Positions 17,710 through 26,792 of a DNA stretch of 64,000 bases are shown piece after piece (positions within the stretch are counted from its first letter, which is position 1; every line of letters starts with the position of its first letter). The stretch is from Listeria cornellensis FSL F6-0969. Its GTDB lineage: Bacteria > Bacillota > Bacilli > Lactobacillales > Listeriaceae. The stretch covers positions 27,662 to 91,661 of the forward strand of contig NZ_AODE01000039.1 in the NCBI RefSeq assembly GCF_000525855.1, read 5' to 3'. A program made the translations under genes and the position numbers. The notes beneath the pieces are model-generated. The model made no database searches. It was not told where the DNA came from and saw nothing but the letters and a program-made list of their open reading frames with translations.

Positions 17710-18417
17710 TTAAAATTTCGCAACTAGTTTTGGTTTATAACTGTTACTAAAACTATCTACTAATCCATACGGAGTCACAACAAACCCCGGAGCCCTAACC
17801 TTCATAAACGCCATATTTTCCGAACCATTCCAATAAGCTTGATACGGAATTTTAGAACAATACGTTGGATTCGTCGTAAATTGAACAGGCCCACTCAAAA
17901 ATCCGTATCGCGGGAAAATATTTTGCTTACTACTGCCCGTCGTACTATAGTAATTCCGATCCGCCCAACTCGCAGCCTTTATGGCAATATCCCGATATTT
18001 ACTATCTACGCGGTATACCCATACAGTTCCTGATTTATAAAAGCTTTTCCAAGTTGCCAATGTACTTTGTCGTGTAGTCTTACCTACAGCAGGAATATCC
18101 AGTACCCAATTACTTGATGTTGCAATGGCTGCATGACCAGTCATACCACCTAAACTAGTTGCATTTGTTACAAAAATATCACCCGATTGCATTGTGTAAG
18201 AAGAAGCCTTCAGTAATGTTCTCTGTACTTCTTCAGTTGGCTCTGGAAAAGAATTCGCTTCTAGCCAATTTTCATAGGTTATCCCCACATCCATTATTCC
18301 TGAATCAATCAAACCATCATAATTTTCTTTAGCCTCTATTTCGGATGCGCTTACATTTCCTGATATAGGAAATACACAAAGTACCATTAAAAACATTATA
18401 AATACCCATTTTTTCAT
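17710..18417 (-). CDS. Secreted YiiX-like (permuted NlpC/P60) cysteine hydrolase
   Basis: A 235-residue exported protein. A Sec signal (MKKWVFIMFLMVLCVFPISG, cleavage near VSASE) is followed by a propeptide-like segment and a catalytic domain. The likely catalytic His is in LGGMTGHAAIATS and the Cys in NPTYCSKIPYQAYW. This His-before-Cys order is that of the circularly permuted YiiX/YebB papain-like fold, whose members cut amide bonds in peptidoglycan or lipids. It is transcribed alone. Confidence 0.75.
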   Translation of the reverse strand: MKKWVFIMFLMVLCVFPISGNVSASEIEAKENYDGLIDSGIMDVGITYENWLEANSFPEPTEEVQRTLLKASSYTMQSGDIFVTNATSLGGMTGHAAIATSSNWVLDIPAVGKTTRQSTLATWKSFYKSGTVWVYRVDSKYRDIAIKAASWADRNYYSTTGSSKQNIFPRYGFLSGPVQFTTNPTYCSKIPYQAYWNGSENMAFMKVRAPGFVVTPYGLVDSFSNSYKPKLVAKF

Positions 18418-18512
18418 TTTTATCTCCCTTTTCTACGTAAATTTATCAAATGTATGATATTATGTTCGTAATAACACATTATCAAAATATTACAAGCGAG
18501 GATGGATAAATC

Positions 18513-18861
18513 ATGAAGAAATACATTTTTACGGGCCTAATAGTTATCATGGCAGGATTTGCAATATACTTTACCTATCAGTACTATCATACTAAGAATA
18601 TAGCTATCAATTCTTATGAACAGTATATAAAAAAGCAAGGGGTTCCTAAATCAGATATCAAAGAATCTAAAACAACTTTAAACATACTGACTGGCAACTT
18701 TGAAACGATTACTTACTATACCAGTGATCCTGATTACAAATATCAATATATATATCTAAAAAAAATTAAATGAAACTGTATTAGGTGTTTACTCTATGCC
18801 ACTCGGCGGAAACTCTGGTGTAGACAAGGGAATGAAGTATAAAATTTTAGAAAATGAATAG
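18513..18861 (+). CDS. DUF3139-like membrane-anchored protein (frameshifted)
   Basis: A small protein with one N-terminal membrane helix (IFTGLIVIMAGFAIYFTYQYY) and a short extracellular domain (YKYQYIYLKK). A run of eight A at 18758-18765 puts the reading out of phase; with seven it continues KLNETVLGVYSMPLGGNSG to a stop at 18861, about 115 residues. Layout and sequence resemble the Firmicute DUF3139 family of unknown function. GAGG-type ribosome site precedes ATG 18513. Confidence 0.65.
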
Positions 18862-18907
18862 AAACCACATCTGCAGACTCTAACAAAAAACATAGGAGCT
18901 AAACCAA

Positions 18908-19159
18908 ATGACTATTTTCAAAATAATCTCCAGTATTTTTCTAGTTATATACGCTATCCTCTTTATAAATATAACGTATAGCATTATTCAAACACAAGAA
19001 GGCTTTGCTTACCCTATTTGGATTCAAATCCTACTTGCTCTCTCCTTTTTAGCGGTAGCATTGCTAAATTTCACTCAAAAGCGTTACATTCTTGGCAGCG
19101 TCTTAACAAGCGCGGTTTTCATGCTTGGAATTAGTATTGTTATTACTTCTATTGCATAA
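18908..19159 (+). CDS. Small membrane protein, unknown function
   Basis: An 83-residue protein that is almost entirely hydrophobic, with three predicted membrane helices (IISSIFLVIYAILFINITYS; IQILLALSFLAVALLNF; ILGSVLTSAVFMLGISIVIT). It has an AGGAG site and lies 46 bp after the DUF3139-like gene, likely in one unit. No family recognised. Confidence 0.6.
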   Translation: MTIFKIISSIFLVIYAILFINITYSIIQTQEGFAYPIWIQILLALSFLAVALLNFTQKRYILGSVLTSAVFMLGISIVITSIA

Positions 19160-19160
19160 T

Positions 19161-19204
19161 AAAAGCGTTGAATGAACAGCTCAGGCTACTCATTCAACGC
19201 TTTT
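19161..19204. terminator. Bidirectional terminator
   Basis: A 15-bp stem, AAAAGCGTTGAATGA with TCATTCAACGCTTTT, serves the converging small membrane protein gene and the DUF951/parB unit. Confidence 0.88.
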
Positions 19205-19207
19205 ATT

Positions 19208-19399
19208 TTACTCCGCTCTCTCCAAAACCCGCTTCATTTTCTTCGTAAACTCGCGTCTTGGAATCATCACACTGTGTCCGCAGCCTTCGCACTTAATCCG
19301 AATATCCATACCCAGTCGAATAATCCGCCAACGATTGGTACCACATGGATGCTGCTTCTTCATTTCGACAATATCATTTAGATTAAAAGTCTGTTCCAT
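19208..19399 (-). CDS. DUF951 protein
   Basis: A 63-residue protein with the family's opening (NLNDIVEMKKQHPCGTNRWR) and a CEGCGHSVMIPR motif; three Cys and nearby His suggest metal or nucleic acid binding. In many Firmicutes this gene follows parB, as here (5 bp gap). Function unknown. Confidence 0.92.
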   Translation of the reverse strand: MEQTFNLNDIVEMKKQHPCGTNRWRIIRLGMDIRIKCEGCGHSVMIPRREFTKKMKRVLERAE

Positions 19400-19404
19400 A
19401 CGCC

Positions 19405-20262
19405 TTAATCCTCGTCAAACTGAACATCTAAAATTTCTAAAATACGCCCTAAATCATCTTCAGATAAAAATTCAATCTCAATTTTACCTTTGTTATCACG
19501 ACGCTTAATAGAAACCGCTGTTCCGAATTTATCACGTAATTGTGATTCACTTTCTTTGATAAAAACTGGGATTTTCTCCTGTTTTTTGGGTGTTTCACGT
19601 GAAACATTGTTATTCAAGTCCCCGACTAATTTCTCCAACTGGCGAACTGTCAAGCCATCTGCCACTGCCTTTTTAGCGACTGGTTTGATGTTCTTCTTAT
19701 CTTTTAACCCGAGCAAGGCACGAGCATGTCCCATCGATAATGAACCGTCTCGAAGCATCACTTGAACTTCTGCTGGCAATGAAAGTAAACGTACCATATT
19801 CGCGATATAAGGACGGCTTTTACCTAGACGATCCGCTAATTTGGCTTGGGTCAAATCTAAGTTTTTCATTAGAAGATCATAGGATTCCGCTTCTTCAAGC
19901 ACCGATAAATCCTCACGCTGCAAATTCTCCAAAACGGCTAACTCCATCATTTCGCGGTCATCTAACGTACGTACAACAGCTGGAATAGCTTCTAATCCGG
20001 CTTCTTTCGCTGCACGGAATCTACGTTCACCAACAACAAGTTCGTACCCTTTCGCCTCTGATCGACGTAAGATAACAGGTTGCAAAATACCATGAAGCTT
20101 GATAGAGTCGCGTAATTCGCGAAGTGCTGTAGGATCGAATGTTTTACGTGGTTGATACGGATTCGGGCGAATTTCGCTAACAGGGATGCTTTGCACAGCT
20201 TCCTCATTCTGATCGACATTGTTGAACAGCGCGCTAATTCCTTTTCCTAATCCTTTAGCCAT
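19405..20262 (-). CDS. parB: Chromosome partitioning protein ParB (Spo0J)
   Basis: CTP-hydrolysing DNA clamp that loads at parS sites and recruits SMC to origins. The CTP-binding motifs are visible as NPYQPRKTFD and GERRFRAAKEAG, followed by the ENLQREDLSVLEEA segment and the HTH (LTQAKLADRLGKSRPYIANM). About 285 residues, normal length. ATG 20262 is chosen (MAKGLGKGISALF) because AGGAAG is nine bases upstream. It overlaps the parA stop by eight bases. A perfect parS site lies inside the gene. Confidence 0.97.
   Translation of the reverse strand: MAKGLGKGISALFNNVDQNEEAVQSIPVSEIRPNPYQPRKTFDPTALRELRDSIKLHGILQPVILRRSEAKGYELVVGERRFRAAKEAGLEAIPAVVRTLDDREMMELAVLENLQREDLSVLEEAESYDLLMKNLDLTQAKLADRLGKSRPYIANMVRLLSLPAEVQVMLRDGSLSMGHARALLGLKDKKNIKPVAKKAVADGLTVRQLEKLVGDLNNNVSRETPKKQEKIPVFIKESESQLRDKFGTAVSIKRRDNKGKIEIEFLSEDDLGRILEILDVQFDED
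19590..19605. promoter_or_regulatory. parS site (perfect)
   Basis: Exact TGTTTCACGTGAAACA inside parB, as in Bacillus spo0J. Confidence 0.93.
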
Positions 20263-21016
20263 GAGCAATCACTTCCTTTGCAAGATCTACGTAAACCTCA
20301 GAACCACGGGATTTATCATCGTATAAAATAATCGGTTTCCCGTGACTTGGCGCTTCACTCAAACGAATGTTACGTGGAATAATCGTTTCGAAAACTTTAT
20401 TTTGGAAGTATTTCTTCACTTCGTCTATAACCTGAATGCCCAAATTCGTTCTGGCATCTAGCATCGTCAACAGTACGCCTTCAATTTGCAAATCTTCATT
20501 TAGATGTTTTTGGACGATACGAATGGTATTTAGTAACTGGCTCAAGCCTTCCAGCGCATAATACTCACACTGAACCGGAATTAGAACCGTGTCAGAGGCA
20601 GTAAGGGCGTTTAGCGTAAGCAGTCCTAGGGATGGCGGACAATCAATAATCACATAATCATAGTCATCGCGAACAGAATCGATCGCCTTTTTCAGACGAA
20701 TTTCACGTGATATAGCTGGAACAAGCTCAACCTCTGCTCCAGCAAGTTGAATCGTAGCGGGAACCACTTCCAATGTTTCCATTGCTGTTGGTTTAATAAC
20801 ATCTTTAAGTGCAACGTCATCCACAAGCACATCATAGATACAATGCTCGATCTCACCTTTATTGATGCCAACTCCGCTCGACGCATTCCCTTGAGGATCG
20901 ATGTCCACAAGCAGTACTTTTTTACCTAGAAACGCAAGACTAGAACTTAAGTTAACAGATGTCGTTGTCTTGCCCACGCCACCTTTTTGATTTGCCAGTG
21001 CGATCACTTTGCTCAA
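20255..21016 (-). CDS. parA: Chromosome partitioning ATPase ParA (Soj)
   Basis: Deviant-Walker ATPase that works with ParB in origin segregation and regulates DnaA. Motifs: NQKGGVGKTTTSVNLSSSLA (Walker A with signature Lys), VLLVDIDPQGNASSG (A'), VIIDCPPSLGLLT (Walker B). 253 residues, full length, first gene of the parA-parB-DUF951 unit. Confidence 0.97.
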   Translation of the reverse strand: MSKVIALANQKGGVGKTTTSVNLSSSLAFLGKKVLLVDIDPQGNASSGVGINKGEIEHCIYDVLVDDVALKDVIKPTAMETLEVVPATIQLAGAEVELVPAISREIRLKKAIDSVRDDYDYVIIDCPPSLGLLTLNALTASDTVLIPVQCEYYALEGLSQLLNTIRIVQKHLNEDLQIEGVLLTMLDARTNLGIQVIDEVKKYFQNKVFETIIPRNIRLSEAPSHGKPIILYDDKSRGSEVYVDLAKEVIAHG

Positions 21017-21200
21017 TCTATTTCACCAACCCTCACATATTTATAGCACCGAAACGCCGATAAACTCATTCCACGTGATTAATCGCCGAACTTCCATGCG
21101 TCGACAAATGCTTCGTTTCGTTATACTTCTCCTCTTCTATTCTATCAAAAAATTAAGGTTTAGTCTTACTTTATGCGAAAATAAATTTCATTATACGCAA

Positions 21201-21231
21201 AAGCCGCGCCTGAAATTCATCGACACGGCTT
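21201..21231. terminator. Terminator between parA leader and MFS gene
   Basis: AAGCCGCG pairs imperfectly with CACGGCTT and is followed by GTTTTT on the plus strand and TTTTGCG on the minus strand. It lies just past the stop of the MFS gene. Confidence 0.6.
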
Positions 21232-21235
21232 GTTT

Positions 21236-22657
21236 TTATGCTTTTTTGCGAAGAAATAGTGATATAACTAGACCGATAATCGCCATCACGAGGCCGAACG
21301 TAAACGCGTTACGCGAACCTTCGACAAGCGATGCGGCTAAGTCTTGCGGGCCTGGATTCGTCACGGTCGCCATATATGTTTTTTGACCTGCTGACATAAT
21401 CGTGATTGCCACCGCTGTACCAATTGCGCCTGAAACCTGTTGTAATGTATTCATGATCGCTGTACCATCTGGATACATTTTTGGTGGTAGCTGATTTAAG
21501 CCGTTTGTTTGTGCTGGCATCATGATCATACATACACCAATCATGAGCGCACTATGCAAGATAATGATTGTAACAGCCGTTGTGTCTAGCGTGATTTGCG
21601 TTAAGAACCAAAGTGCCACGACCGACACGATGAATCCAGGAACGACCAGCACGCGGGCACCGAATGCATCGAACAGACGCCCTGTAACCGGTGATAGCAA
21701 GCCGTTTATGACCCCACCTGGCAAAAGTACCAATCCAGCTGAAAATGCAGCTAAGGCTAGTCCTGTTTGCAAATAAAGCGGCAATAAAATCATGGTTGAT
21801 AGGATAATCATGAATGCGATGAAAACGATCAATAATCCAAGCGTAAACATCGGAAATTTGAAAACGCGTAAATCCATCATCGGCTGATCCATCGTCAGTT
21901 GGCGCCAAGCAAATAAGCCCAAACTGACGACACCTATAACCATCGTTGTAATGACGAGCGCGCTTCCCCAGCCACTTTCGCCGGCACTACTAAAGCCGTA
22001 CACAATTCCCCCGAAACCAAGCGTCGATAAAATAATCGATAAAATATCAATACGTGGCTTGGTAACTTCGGATACATTTTTCATATAACGCAGTCCAAAA
22101 AGCAATGAGAAGACTAAGAACGGTAAGGCAATCCAAAAAATCCAGTTCCATGTTAAATTCTCAATAATAAGTCCTGAAATCGTTGGTCCCACTGCGGGCG
22201 CGAACATAATAACAAGTCCGATAAGCCCCATCGCAGATCCCCGTTTATGCTCTGGAAAAATAACCAGAATCGTGTTGAACATTAATGGTAGTAAAAGTCC
22301 GGTACCAATCGCTTGGATAACCCGAGCGATCATTAAAATCCCAAAATCCGGTGCCAATGCTGCGATTAGCGTTCCAACTATCGAAAATACGACAGATGCA
22401 AAAAATAATTTTCGCGTGGTAAACCATTGTAATAAAAGTCCTGAAACTGGTACTAAAATACCTAATGTCAGCAAATATCCCGTCGTTAGCCACTGAATCG
22501 TTGCTGAACTTACATCAAATACACGAATTAAATCCGTAAGTGCCATATTTAAAGCCGTTTCACTAAACAAGCCTATAAATCCTGCAATTAGAAAAGCCGT
22601 GACAATCGGTATAGTCTTAAATTCCTGTCTTTCTTGTGCTGTTATTGTTTTACTCAA
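21236..22657 (-). CDS. MFS multidrug exporter (DHA2, EmrB/QacA type)
   Basis: Drug/proton antiporter of 473 residues with about 14 hydrophobic segments. Motif A-like (GLLLQWFTTRKLFFASVV) and motif C-like (GLVIMFAPAVGPTISGLII) segments mark the DHA2 group. A good promoter is at 22699-22727. It is transcribed alone between parA and the XRE gene, a position outside the usual par neighbourhood, so it may be a local insertion. Substrate unknown. Confidence 0.88.
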   Translation of the reverse strand: MSKTITAQERQEFKTIPIVTAFLIAGFIGLFSETALNMALTDLIRVFDVSSATIQWLTTGYLLTLGILVPVSGLLLQWFTTRKLFFASVVFSIVGTLIAALAPDFGILMIARVIQAIGTGLLLPLMFNTILVIFPEHKRGSAMGLIGLVIMFAPAVGPTISGLIIENLTWNWIFWIALPFLVFSLLFGLRYMKNVSEVTKPRIDILSIILSTLGFGGIVYGFSSAGESGWGSALVITTMVIGVVSLGLFAWRQLTMDQPMMDLRVFKFPMFTLGLLIVFIAFMIILSTMILLPLYLQTGLALAAFSAGLVLLPGGVINGLLSPVTGRLFDAFGARVLVVPGFIVSVVALWFLTQITLDTTAVTIIILHSALMIGVCMIMMPAQTNGLNQLPPKMYPDGTAIMNTLQQVSGAIGTAVAITIMSAGQKTYMATVTNPGPQDLAASLVEGSRNAFTFGLVMAIIGLVISLFLRKKA

Positions 22658-22698
22658 AGAAATTTCCCCCTCTTCACCTTCATTTGCGTGAAGCTTCT

Positions 22699-22727
22699 AT
22701 TTTAATAGTTTTCATGGGTAAAGTCAA
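22699..22727 (-). promoter_or_regulatory. Promoter of the MFS gene
   Basis: Minus strand TTGACT and TAAAAT separated by 17 bp, about 40 bp before the start codon. Confidence 0.65.
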
Positions 22728-22850
22728 GCAAATAAGAACATACGTTTCCATAAATAAAGAATTATTATAGAGGTTTTTCAAGCGATACTCAGGATATTTC
22801 TATTAAAAATCCCATTTTAGCGACCTTTTTTCTATATTAAGAACTAAAAA

Positions 22851-22877
22851 ATGGCTCCTGAGTAAACCAGAAACCAT
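22851..22877 (-). terminator. Terminator of the XRE gene
   Basis: Minus strand ATGGTTTCTG pairs with CAGGAGCCAT (two G-U pairs), followed by TTTTTT. Confidence 0.65.
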
Positions 22878-22900
22878 CTCCTTATCCCCATTCTAAAACA

Positions 22901-23668
22901 CTATTCAATCGTCAAATGATCATCCGTAAAATCCGTCGAAACATCCAGCACTTCACATGCCTTTTGATACATACGAACAGTCATATCCGGATCTCCTGCT
23001 TCCAATCGCGAAATCACAAGTGGCGATAAATCCGATTTCAGACCTAAATCCAACTGCGACCATTTCTTTTTCACGCGTTTAGCAAAAATAAATTGACCCA
23101 ATCGCGCCGAAAAACTATCCAAATAATGAACAATCGCTTCGTTCTGCCACGCCAATTCTTTCAGTGATTCAAATTCATAATCATCCTTGCCAATACTCAA
23201 TCTTGCCTCTGCGCGACGAAGGAAAATCCGCTTCACTTCTTCCCGATAAGCTCCCATTTTATCATTGAACGGGTTGCGATCTTTAAAATAGCCTTTTACG
23301 AAGCAATAATACGTTTCTGTATCCGAAAAAGCCGTGAAATAAAGCATCCGACAATTTTTATCTTTGAAGTGGACTTTCATTTCCTCGATTGGTTGGTCAA
23401 CCGACGTCTCGATTTTATTCGTTTGTAGCGAGTACGATTGATTTTTGCCGATTGTCAAATGAACTTCCGGTAAAATCTGTTTTCCCGTTGATAATTTTCT
23501 CGTTTCCGCTTTCTCTAGCTGCATCAGGCCTTGCAATAAAAGGGTCGACATTAAAGGTTGTTCTTTAATCAAACTGTGTAGGAAATCATATGCTTGAAAT
23601 TCATCTTGTTCATCTCTTACAAAAATTATTTTCGCCATATTATTCGCAGTAACACCTTGCGAGTGCAC
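22901..23668 (-). CDS. XRE HTH protein with possible RelE/HigB-like N-terminus
   Basis: A 255-residue protein starting at GTG 23668, five to six bases after AAAGGAGGGG. The C-terminal 75 residues are a clear XRE helix-turn-helix (RVKKKWSQLDLGLKSDLSPL, VISRLEAGDPDMTVRMYQKA). The N-terminal part (IIFVRDEQDEFQAYDFLHSL then CRMLYFTAFSDTETYYCFVK and GYFKDRNPF) has the layout of Gp49/HigB-like RelE toxins: an opening strand, a FLxSL helix, then core strands with a YYCFVKGYFK segment. If right, this is a toxin and antitoxin on one chain, or a regulator that reused a toxin fold. That reading is from pattern only. Confidence 0.6.
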   Translation of the reverse strand: MHSQGVTANNMAKIIFVRDEQDEFQAYDFLHSLIKEQPLMSTLLLQGLMQLEKAETRKLSTGKQILPEVHLTIGKNQSYSLQTNKIETSVDQPIEEMKVHFKDKNCRMLYFTAFSDTETYYCFVKGYFKDRNPFNDKMGAYREEVKRIFLRRAEARLSIGKDDYEFESLKELAWQNEAIVHYLDSFSARLGQFIFAKRVKKKWSQLDLGLKSDLSPLVISRLEAGDPDMTVRMYQKACEVLDVSTDFTDDHLTIE

Positions 23669-23713
23669 CGCTCCCCTCCTTTATCCATCGTTCTACCCTT
23701 ATTGTATAGGTTT

Positions 23714-24436
23714 TCATGAAAAATTGCACCTTACTTGCGCGGCTGATCGCAATTCTTCTTTTTGCCTACGCCAATATTGCTTTTTACCATCATCTTTCAC
23801 CGAAATACCAACATTCCAAATCTCCCTGCGAAGTTCCCGCGCGTCCTTTTCGTCAGACTTCTCCAACGCCTTTTCACGCGCCGCAAATAAAGCATTTTCA
23901 CCTGTCTCAAATTCCGGTGTTTGCGCTACCCATCGCTTAAATTCCGTCTGAAAAGGATCCACCGATTGCCAGCTATAACCGTGTTCTGTGAATGCTCGCT
24001 CCACTTGTCCAGCCTTCATTTCCTGCTTTTCTCGATACATTTCCCGATTCTCCAAGTCCAGCAAAACCACTTGCTTCTTATCTAAAAATACCATCGAAAT
24101 CCGCGCTTTAGGAAAGATCGACTCCACGCCAGAAATCGTGAATTTCACATCGGCGTCTCCAATATCCATCACAAGACTTTCGTGAAAAGCCATGACAGAC
24201 AGCCATATTCCAGCGATAACACCCAATCCTGTTGTCGCAAAAACAATCCAAGTTTCACGAATGGAAACAATGAGTTCAAAAGGTCCTTTCAACGGAATCC
24301 ACGGTAAAGACACCGCCCATTTTGCAATGTCCGGTATGAAAAATCCGAGAATCAGCCCTATAATCGGCGGAACAAGGCATATTAGCAGTTTATCAAAGGT
24401 CGAAAAGCTCAATATCGTTCGCTTATTTTTATGCAT
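23714..24436 (-). CDS. YqeB-like membrane protein
   Basis: A 240-residue protein with two N-terminal membrane helices (LLICLVPPIIGLILGFFIPD; WIVFATTGLGVIAGIWLSVM) and a long cytoplasmic domain (ISGVESIFPKARISMVFLDK onwards, ending in charged helices). This matches the layout I associate with Bacillus YqeB, of unknown function. Its ATG overlaps the TetR stop, so the two are one unit. Confidence 0.6.
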   Translation of the reverse strand: MHKNKRTILSFSTFDKLLICLVPPIIGLILGFFIPDIAKWAVSLPWIPLKGPFELIVSIRETWIVFATTGLGVIAGIWLSVMAFHESLVMDIGDADVKFTISGVESIFPKARISMVFLDKKQVVLLDLENREMYREKQEMKAGQVERAFTEHGYSWQSVDPFQTEFKRWVAQTPEFETGENALFAAREKALEKSDEKDARELRREIWNVGISVKDDGKKQYWRRQKEELRSAAQVRCNFS

Positions 24437-25026
24437 TATTTATTCACTCTCTTCATTATATTTTCGATAGCCAACTTCCATATTTTCCGGTGTTCCACTT
24501 GGATGCCCATTAACATATAGTTTGAAATATTATCAATCGTAAGCGCCAAAACCTGTGACTTTGCCTTACTATCTTTTGCATCGACAACACCCAGATCAAC
24601 GCCCAGATCAATACAACGCTCAAAACCTAGCAGAAAATCCTCCTGCAGTCCCACTATTTCCCCTGCATAATTATGCTCTCTTCCCGCAGTTAAAATGAAT
24701 TCGTTCAGCACCTTCATCACTATAAAATTTTCTTCATTTGCTTCAGGAATCATGGAAATTCCACCGCTATACAGTTTTTTCTCGAAGTTTTTTGCCGTCA
24801 TTTTATCTACTTGGAAGTAATTGTCGAAGCGATAATCCTCAAATATGACTTTAAAAACGGTATCTATTAGCGCATTTTTGGAGGAAAAGTGATAATAAAT
24901 GGACGGTTTTGAGATGCCTACTTTTTCAGCAATCATAGCTAAACTCGTGCCTTGAATACCAAATTCCGCAAATAATGCAAATGTAACCTCTAATATTTGT
25001 TGATATGTCTTCTCTTTTTTCTTCAT
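24436..25026 (-). CDS. TetR-family regulator
   Basis: Repressor of 196 residues with a typical N-terminal HTH (GIQGTSLAMIAEKVGISKPS then IYYHFSSKNALIDTVF) and a helical ligand domain. It is the first gene of a unit with the YqeB-like protein. Its promoter carries a perfect 16-bp palindrome over the start point, so it probably represses itself. Confidence 0.92.
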   Translation of the reverse strand: MKKKEKTYQQILEVTFALFAEFGIQGTSLAMIAEKVGISKPSIYYHFSSKNALIDTVFKVIFEDYRFDNYFQVDKMTAKNFEKKLYSGGISMIPEANEENFIVMKVLNEFILTAGREHNYAGEIVGLQEDFLLGFERCIDLGVDLGVVDAKDSKAKSQVLALTIDNISNYMLMGIQVEHRKIWKLAIENIMKRVNK

Positions 25027-25042
25027 ACTACCACTCTTTTCT

Positions 25043-25056
25043 ACCTATCGTTAGGT
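25043..25056. promoter_or_regulatory. TetR operator (palindrome)
   Basis: TACCTATCGTTAGGTA (25042-25057) is a perfect TACCTA/TAGGTA inverted repeat. It sits at the predicted transcription start of the tetR unit, between the -10 and the start codon. Confidence 0.7.
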
Positions 25057-25058
25057 AA

Positions 25059-25087
25059 ATTATATGATGGTATTCGCCTAATGTCAA
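25059..25087 (-). promoter_or_regulatory. Promoter of the tetR unit
   Basis: Consensus TTGACA and TATAAT on the minus strand, 17 bp apart. It overlaps the 3' end of the noc remnant, so the remnant was fused to this promoter region. Confidence 0.85.
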
Positions 25088-25698
25088 TAAAAAACAGATA
25101 TCCTCGTTGGAAATCTGCTTTTTGATCGCTTTTTTTTGCTTTTGGAATTTGATAGTAATCATCAGACTCCTCTTCCATCTGTAAATCCATACCGTTATCC
25201 TTTACCATCATGATGGACTGCTTGATTGCATTCACAGCAATTCGAACATCACGGCTAATTGCTTGGCGTTTCGGTTTTGCTTTTTTAGGCTTTGGCTTGG
25301 CTGGAACTAACGTCTGGATATGGCGCTCCGAGATTTGCTTCTCTAAAACGGCTTGCTGGGCGGCTTCTGGCAACCTTAGCAAACGCAATTTATCAGCTAT
25401 CGCGGATTGGCTTTTCCCGACGTACTGAGCTAGTATTTCCTGGCTCACTTCTTGCATATCTAGCAAACTTTGATACGCTTTTGCCTCCTCAATCGGTGCT
25501 AGCTCTTCACGTTGTAAGTTTTCGATCAAAGCTGCCAATGCTACTTCATCGTCTGAATGCCATCTTGTACAATCCCCATATCAGCATAAAGGTAATACAC
25601 AATTAATCCTTTTTCTCATACCAAAAATAGGCTGCCATTCCCTGAAAAACTATCAGCGAAAAGCAGCATAACTTAGATTCATTCACATTTTACGTTCA

Positions 25699-26758
25699 TT
25701 ACTTACGCTGTTCACGAATAATATCTGTCATAATTGCGTCAAACTTTTTTTTCCGTCACAACGCCTTCCTTACTTGGGGTTGTTGGTATTTTCTCAAAGT
25801 CCAAAAGTTCCACCGTAAAATCGAATTTCAGCTTCTGATTCATCTCTTTATTTTCGTAATCTACTGCCATGACAAGTTGTTTAATCCCCTTATCCGCATC
25901 TGGTTGTAGAGTCATAGTCACACCAAGCTGTGCCTCATCATTTTGCACTAAGTTTTTAAGCGTCTCTTGGGCGTTTTTATTCATAGTGTGCCATTTTTCT
26001 TTTGCTTCGGACTCCGTTAAATCAGCTATGTCAGCATAAATTTTCAAAAAATCTTGATTGGAGTAGAATTCTTCCAGCCAAGCATTTGCAAATTCCGCGA
26101 GTTGTTTTTCATTAAGCGTGAGCGTAATCTTCCCATCAGTCGCGCGATAGTTACTCTTTTCTAAGCCATTTAACTGTTTATAAAGCAGAATAATCGTTTT
26201 TTCTACTACAGCGCGAATCTGGTCTGCCTGTTCATTAGCTGTTTTTTCATCCACGACTTTGTTCGTTACGTTTTGCAAAACTTGTAATAGGTCAAGGTGC
26301 TTGTCTCTCATATCTTGATTGTCAGCAAGTACTTCAGAGAAAACAGAATTTGTCGCCGCATCTAGCACGTATGTCACAGGTACTGATGTTTGGAAAAAAT
26401 CATTCGTCGGCATAAAAATTTGCCCCGTGTTCCCATTGCGGAGAGCGTGCGCAGTTATATCGAGCGCCGGAAAACCTCCAATATGAAGCCCAAACGTATG
26501 ATGCGTTACATCACGCTCGCTGTCTCCTGATGTTTTGACTTTCAAGTTGCTGGCTAGTAATGCATCTGGGTTCAGTGAATCAAACACAGAGAATCCGGAT
26601 ATTTCTGTTGGCTGTAATGTAAACTCCGCGGTATACTGCTTATTTTTTATGAGGTTTCGGAAAGACGACATGAAATCTGATTTTGGTGAGCTACAAGCAG
26701 TGACAAATACCGCTACCGACAAAACAATAACGACCAATGCGATAATGGCTTTTTTCAT
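25699..26758 (-). CDS. Lipoprotein of the polyketide operon (frameshifted at end)
   Basis: A predicted lipoprotein of about 350 residues. ATG 26758 has GGAGGG upstream; the signal ends at the lipobox FVTAC. The mature part carries repeated beta strands and amphipathic helices (KQYTAEFTLQPTEISGFSVF; VKTSGDSERDVTHHTFGLHI) like outer-surface lipid- or ligand-binding lipoproteins. A run of eight T at 25745-25752 ends the frame early; with seven it continues KKFDAIMTDIIREQRK to a stop at 25699. It lies 34 bp after the ABC exporter gene, so it may help export or hold the product. No family recognised. Confidence 0.7.
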
Positions 26759-26792
26759 AAGATTTCCCTCCATAATTCTTGTTGCATGATAA

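Larger units (their letters stand above)
25041..25590 (-). pseudogene. Decayed duplicate of noc
   Basis: The frame open from 25538 matches the middle and end of Noc ([60 protein letters not shown]), closely similar to the noc at 43045-43909. The N-terminal CTPase domain is gone, about 35 codons between ISERH and the QTLV segment are deleted, and the 3' end runs on into the tetR promoter. Faint traces of the preceding codons extend to about 25590. It marks the left edge of the polyketide island; it encodes the HTH part only and is unlikely to act as Noc. Confidence 0.82.

Noticed and set aside
20701..20714. Fifth parS-like site in parA (ATTTCACGTGATAT)
   Set aside because: Only the ten central bases match; too many mismatches to call.
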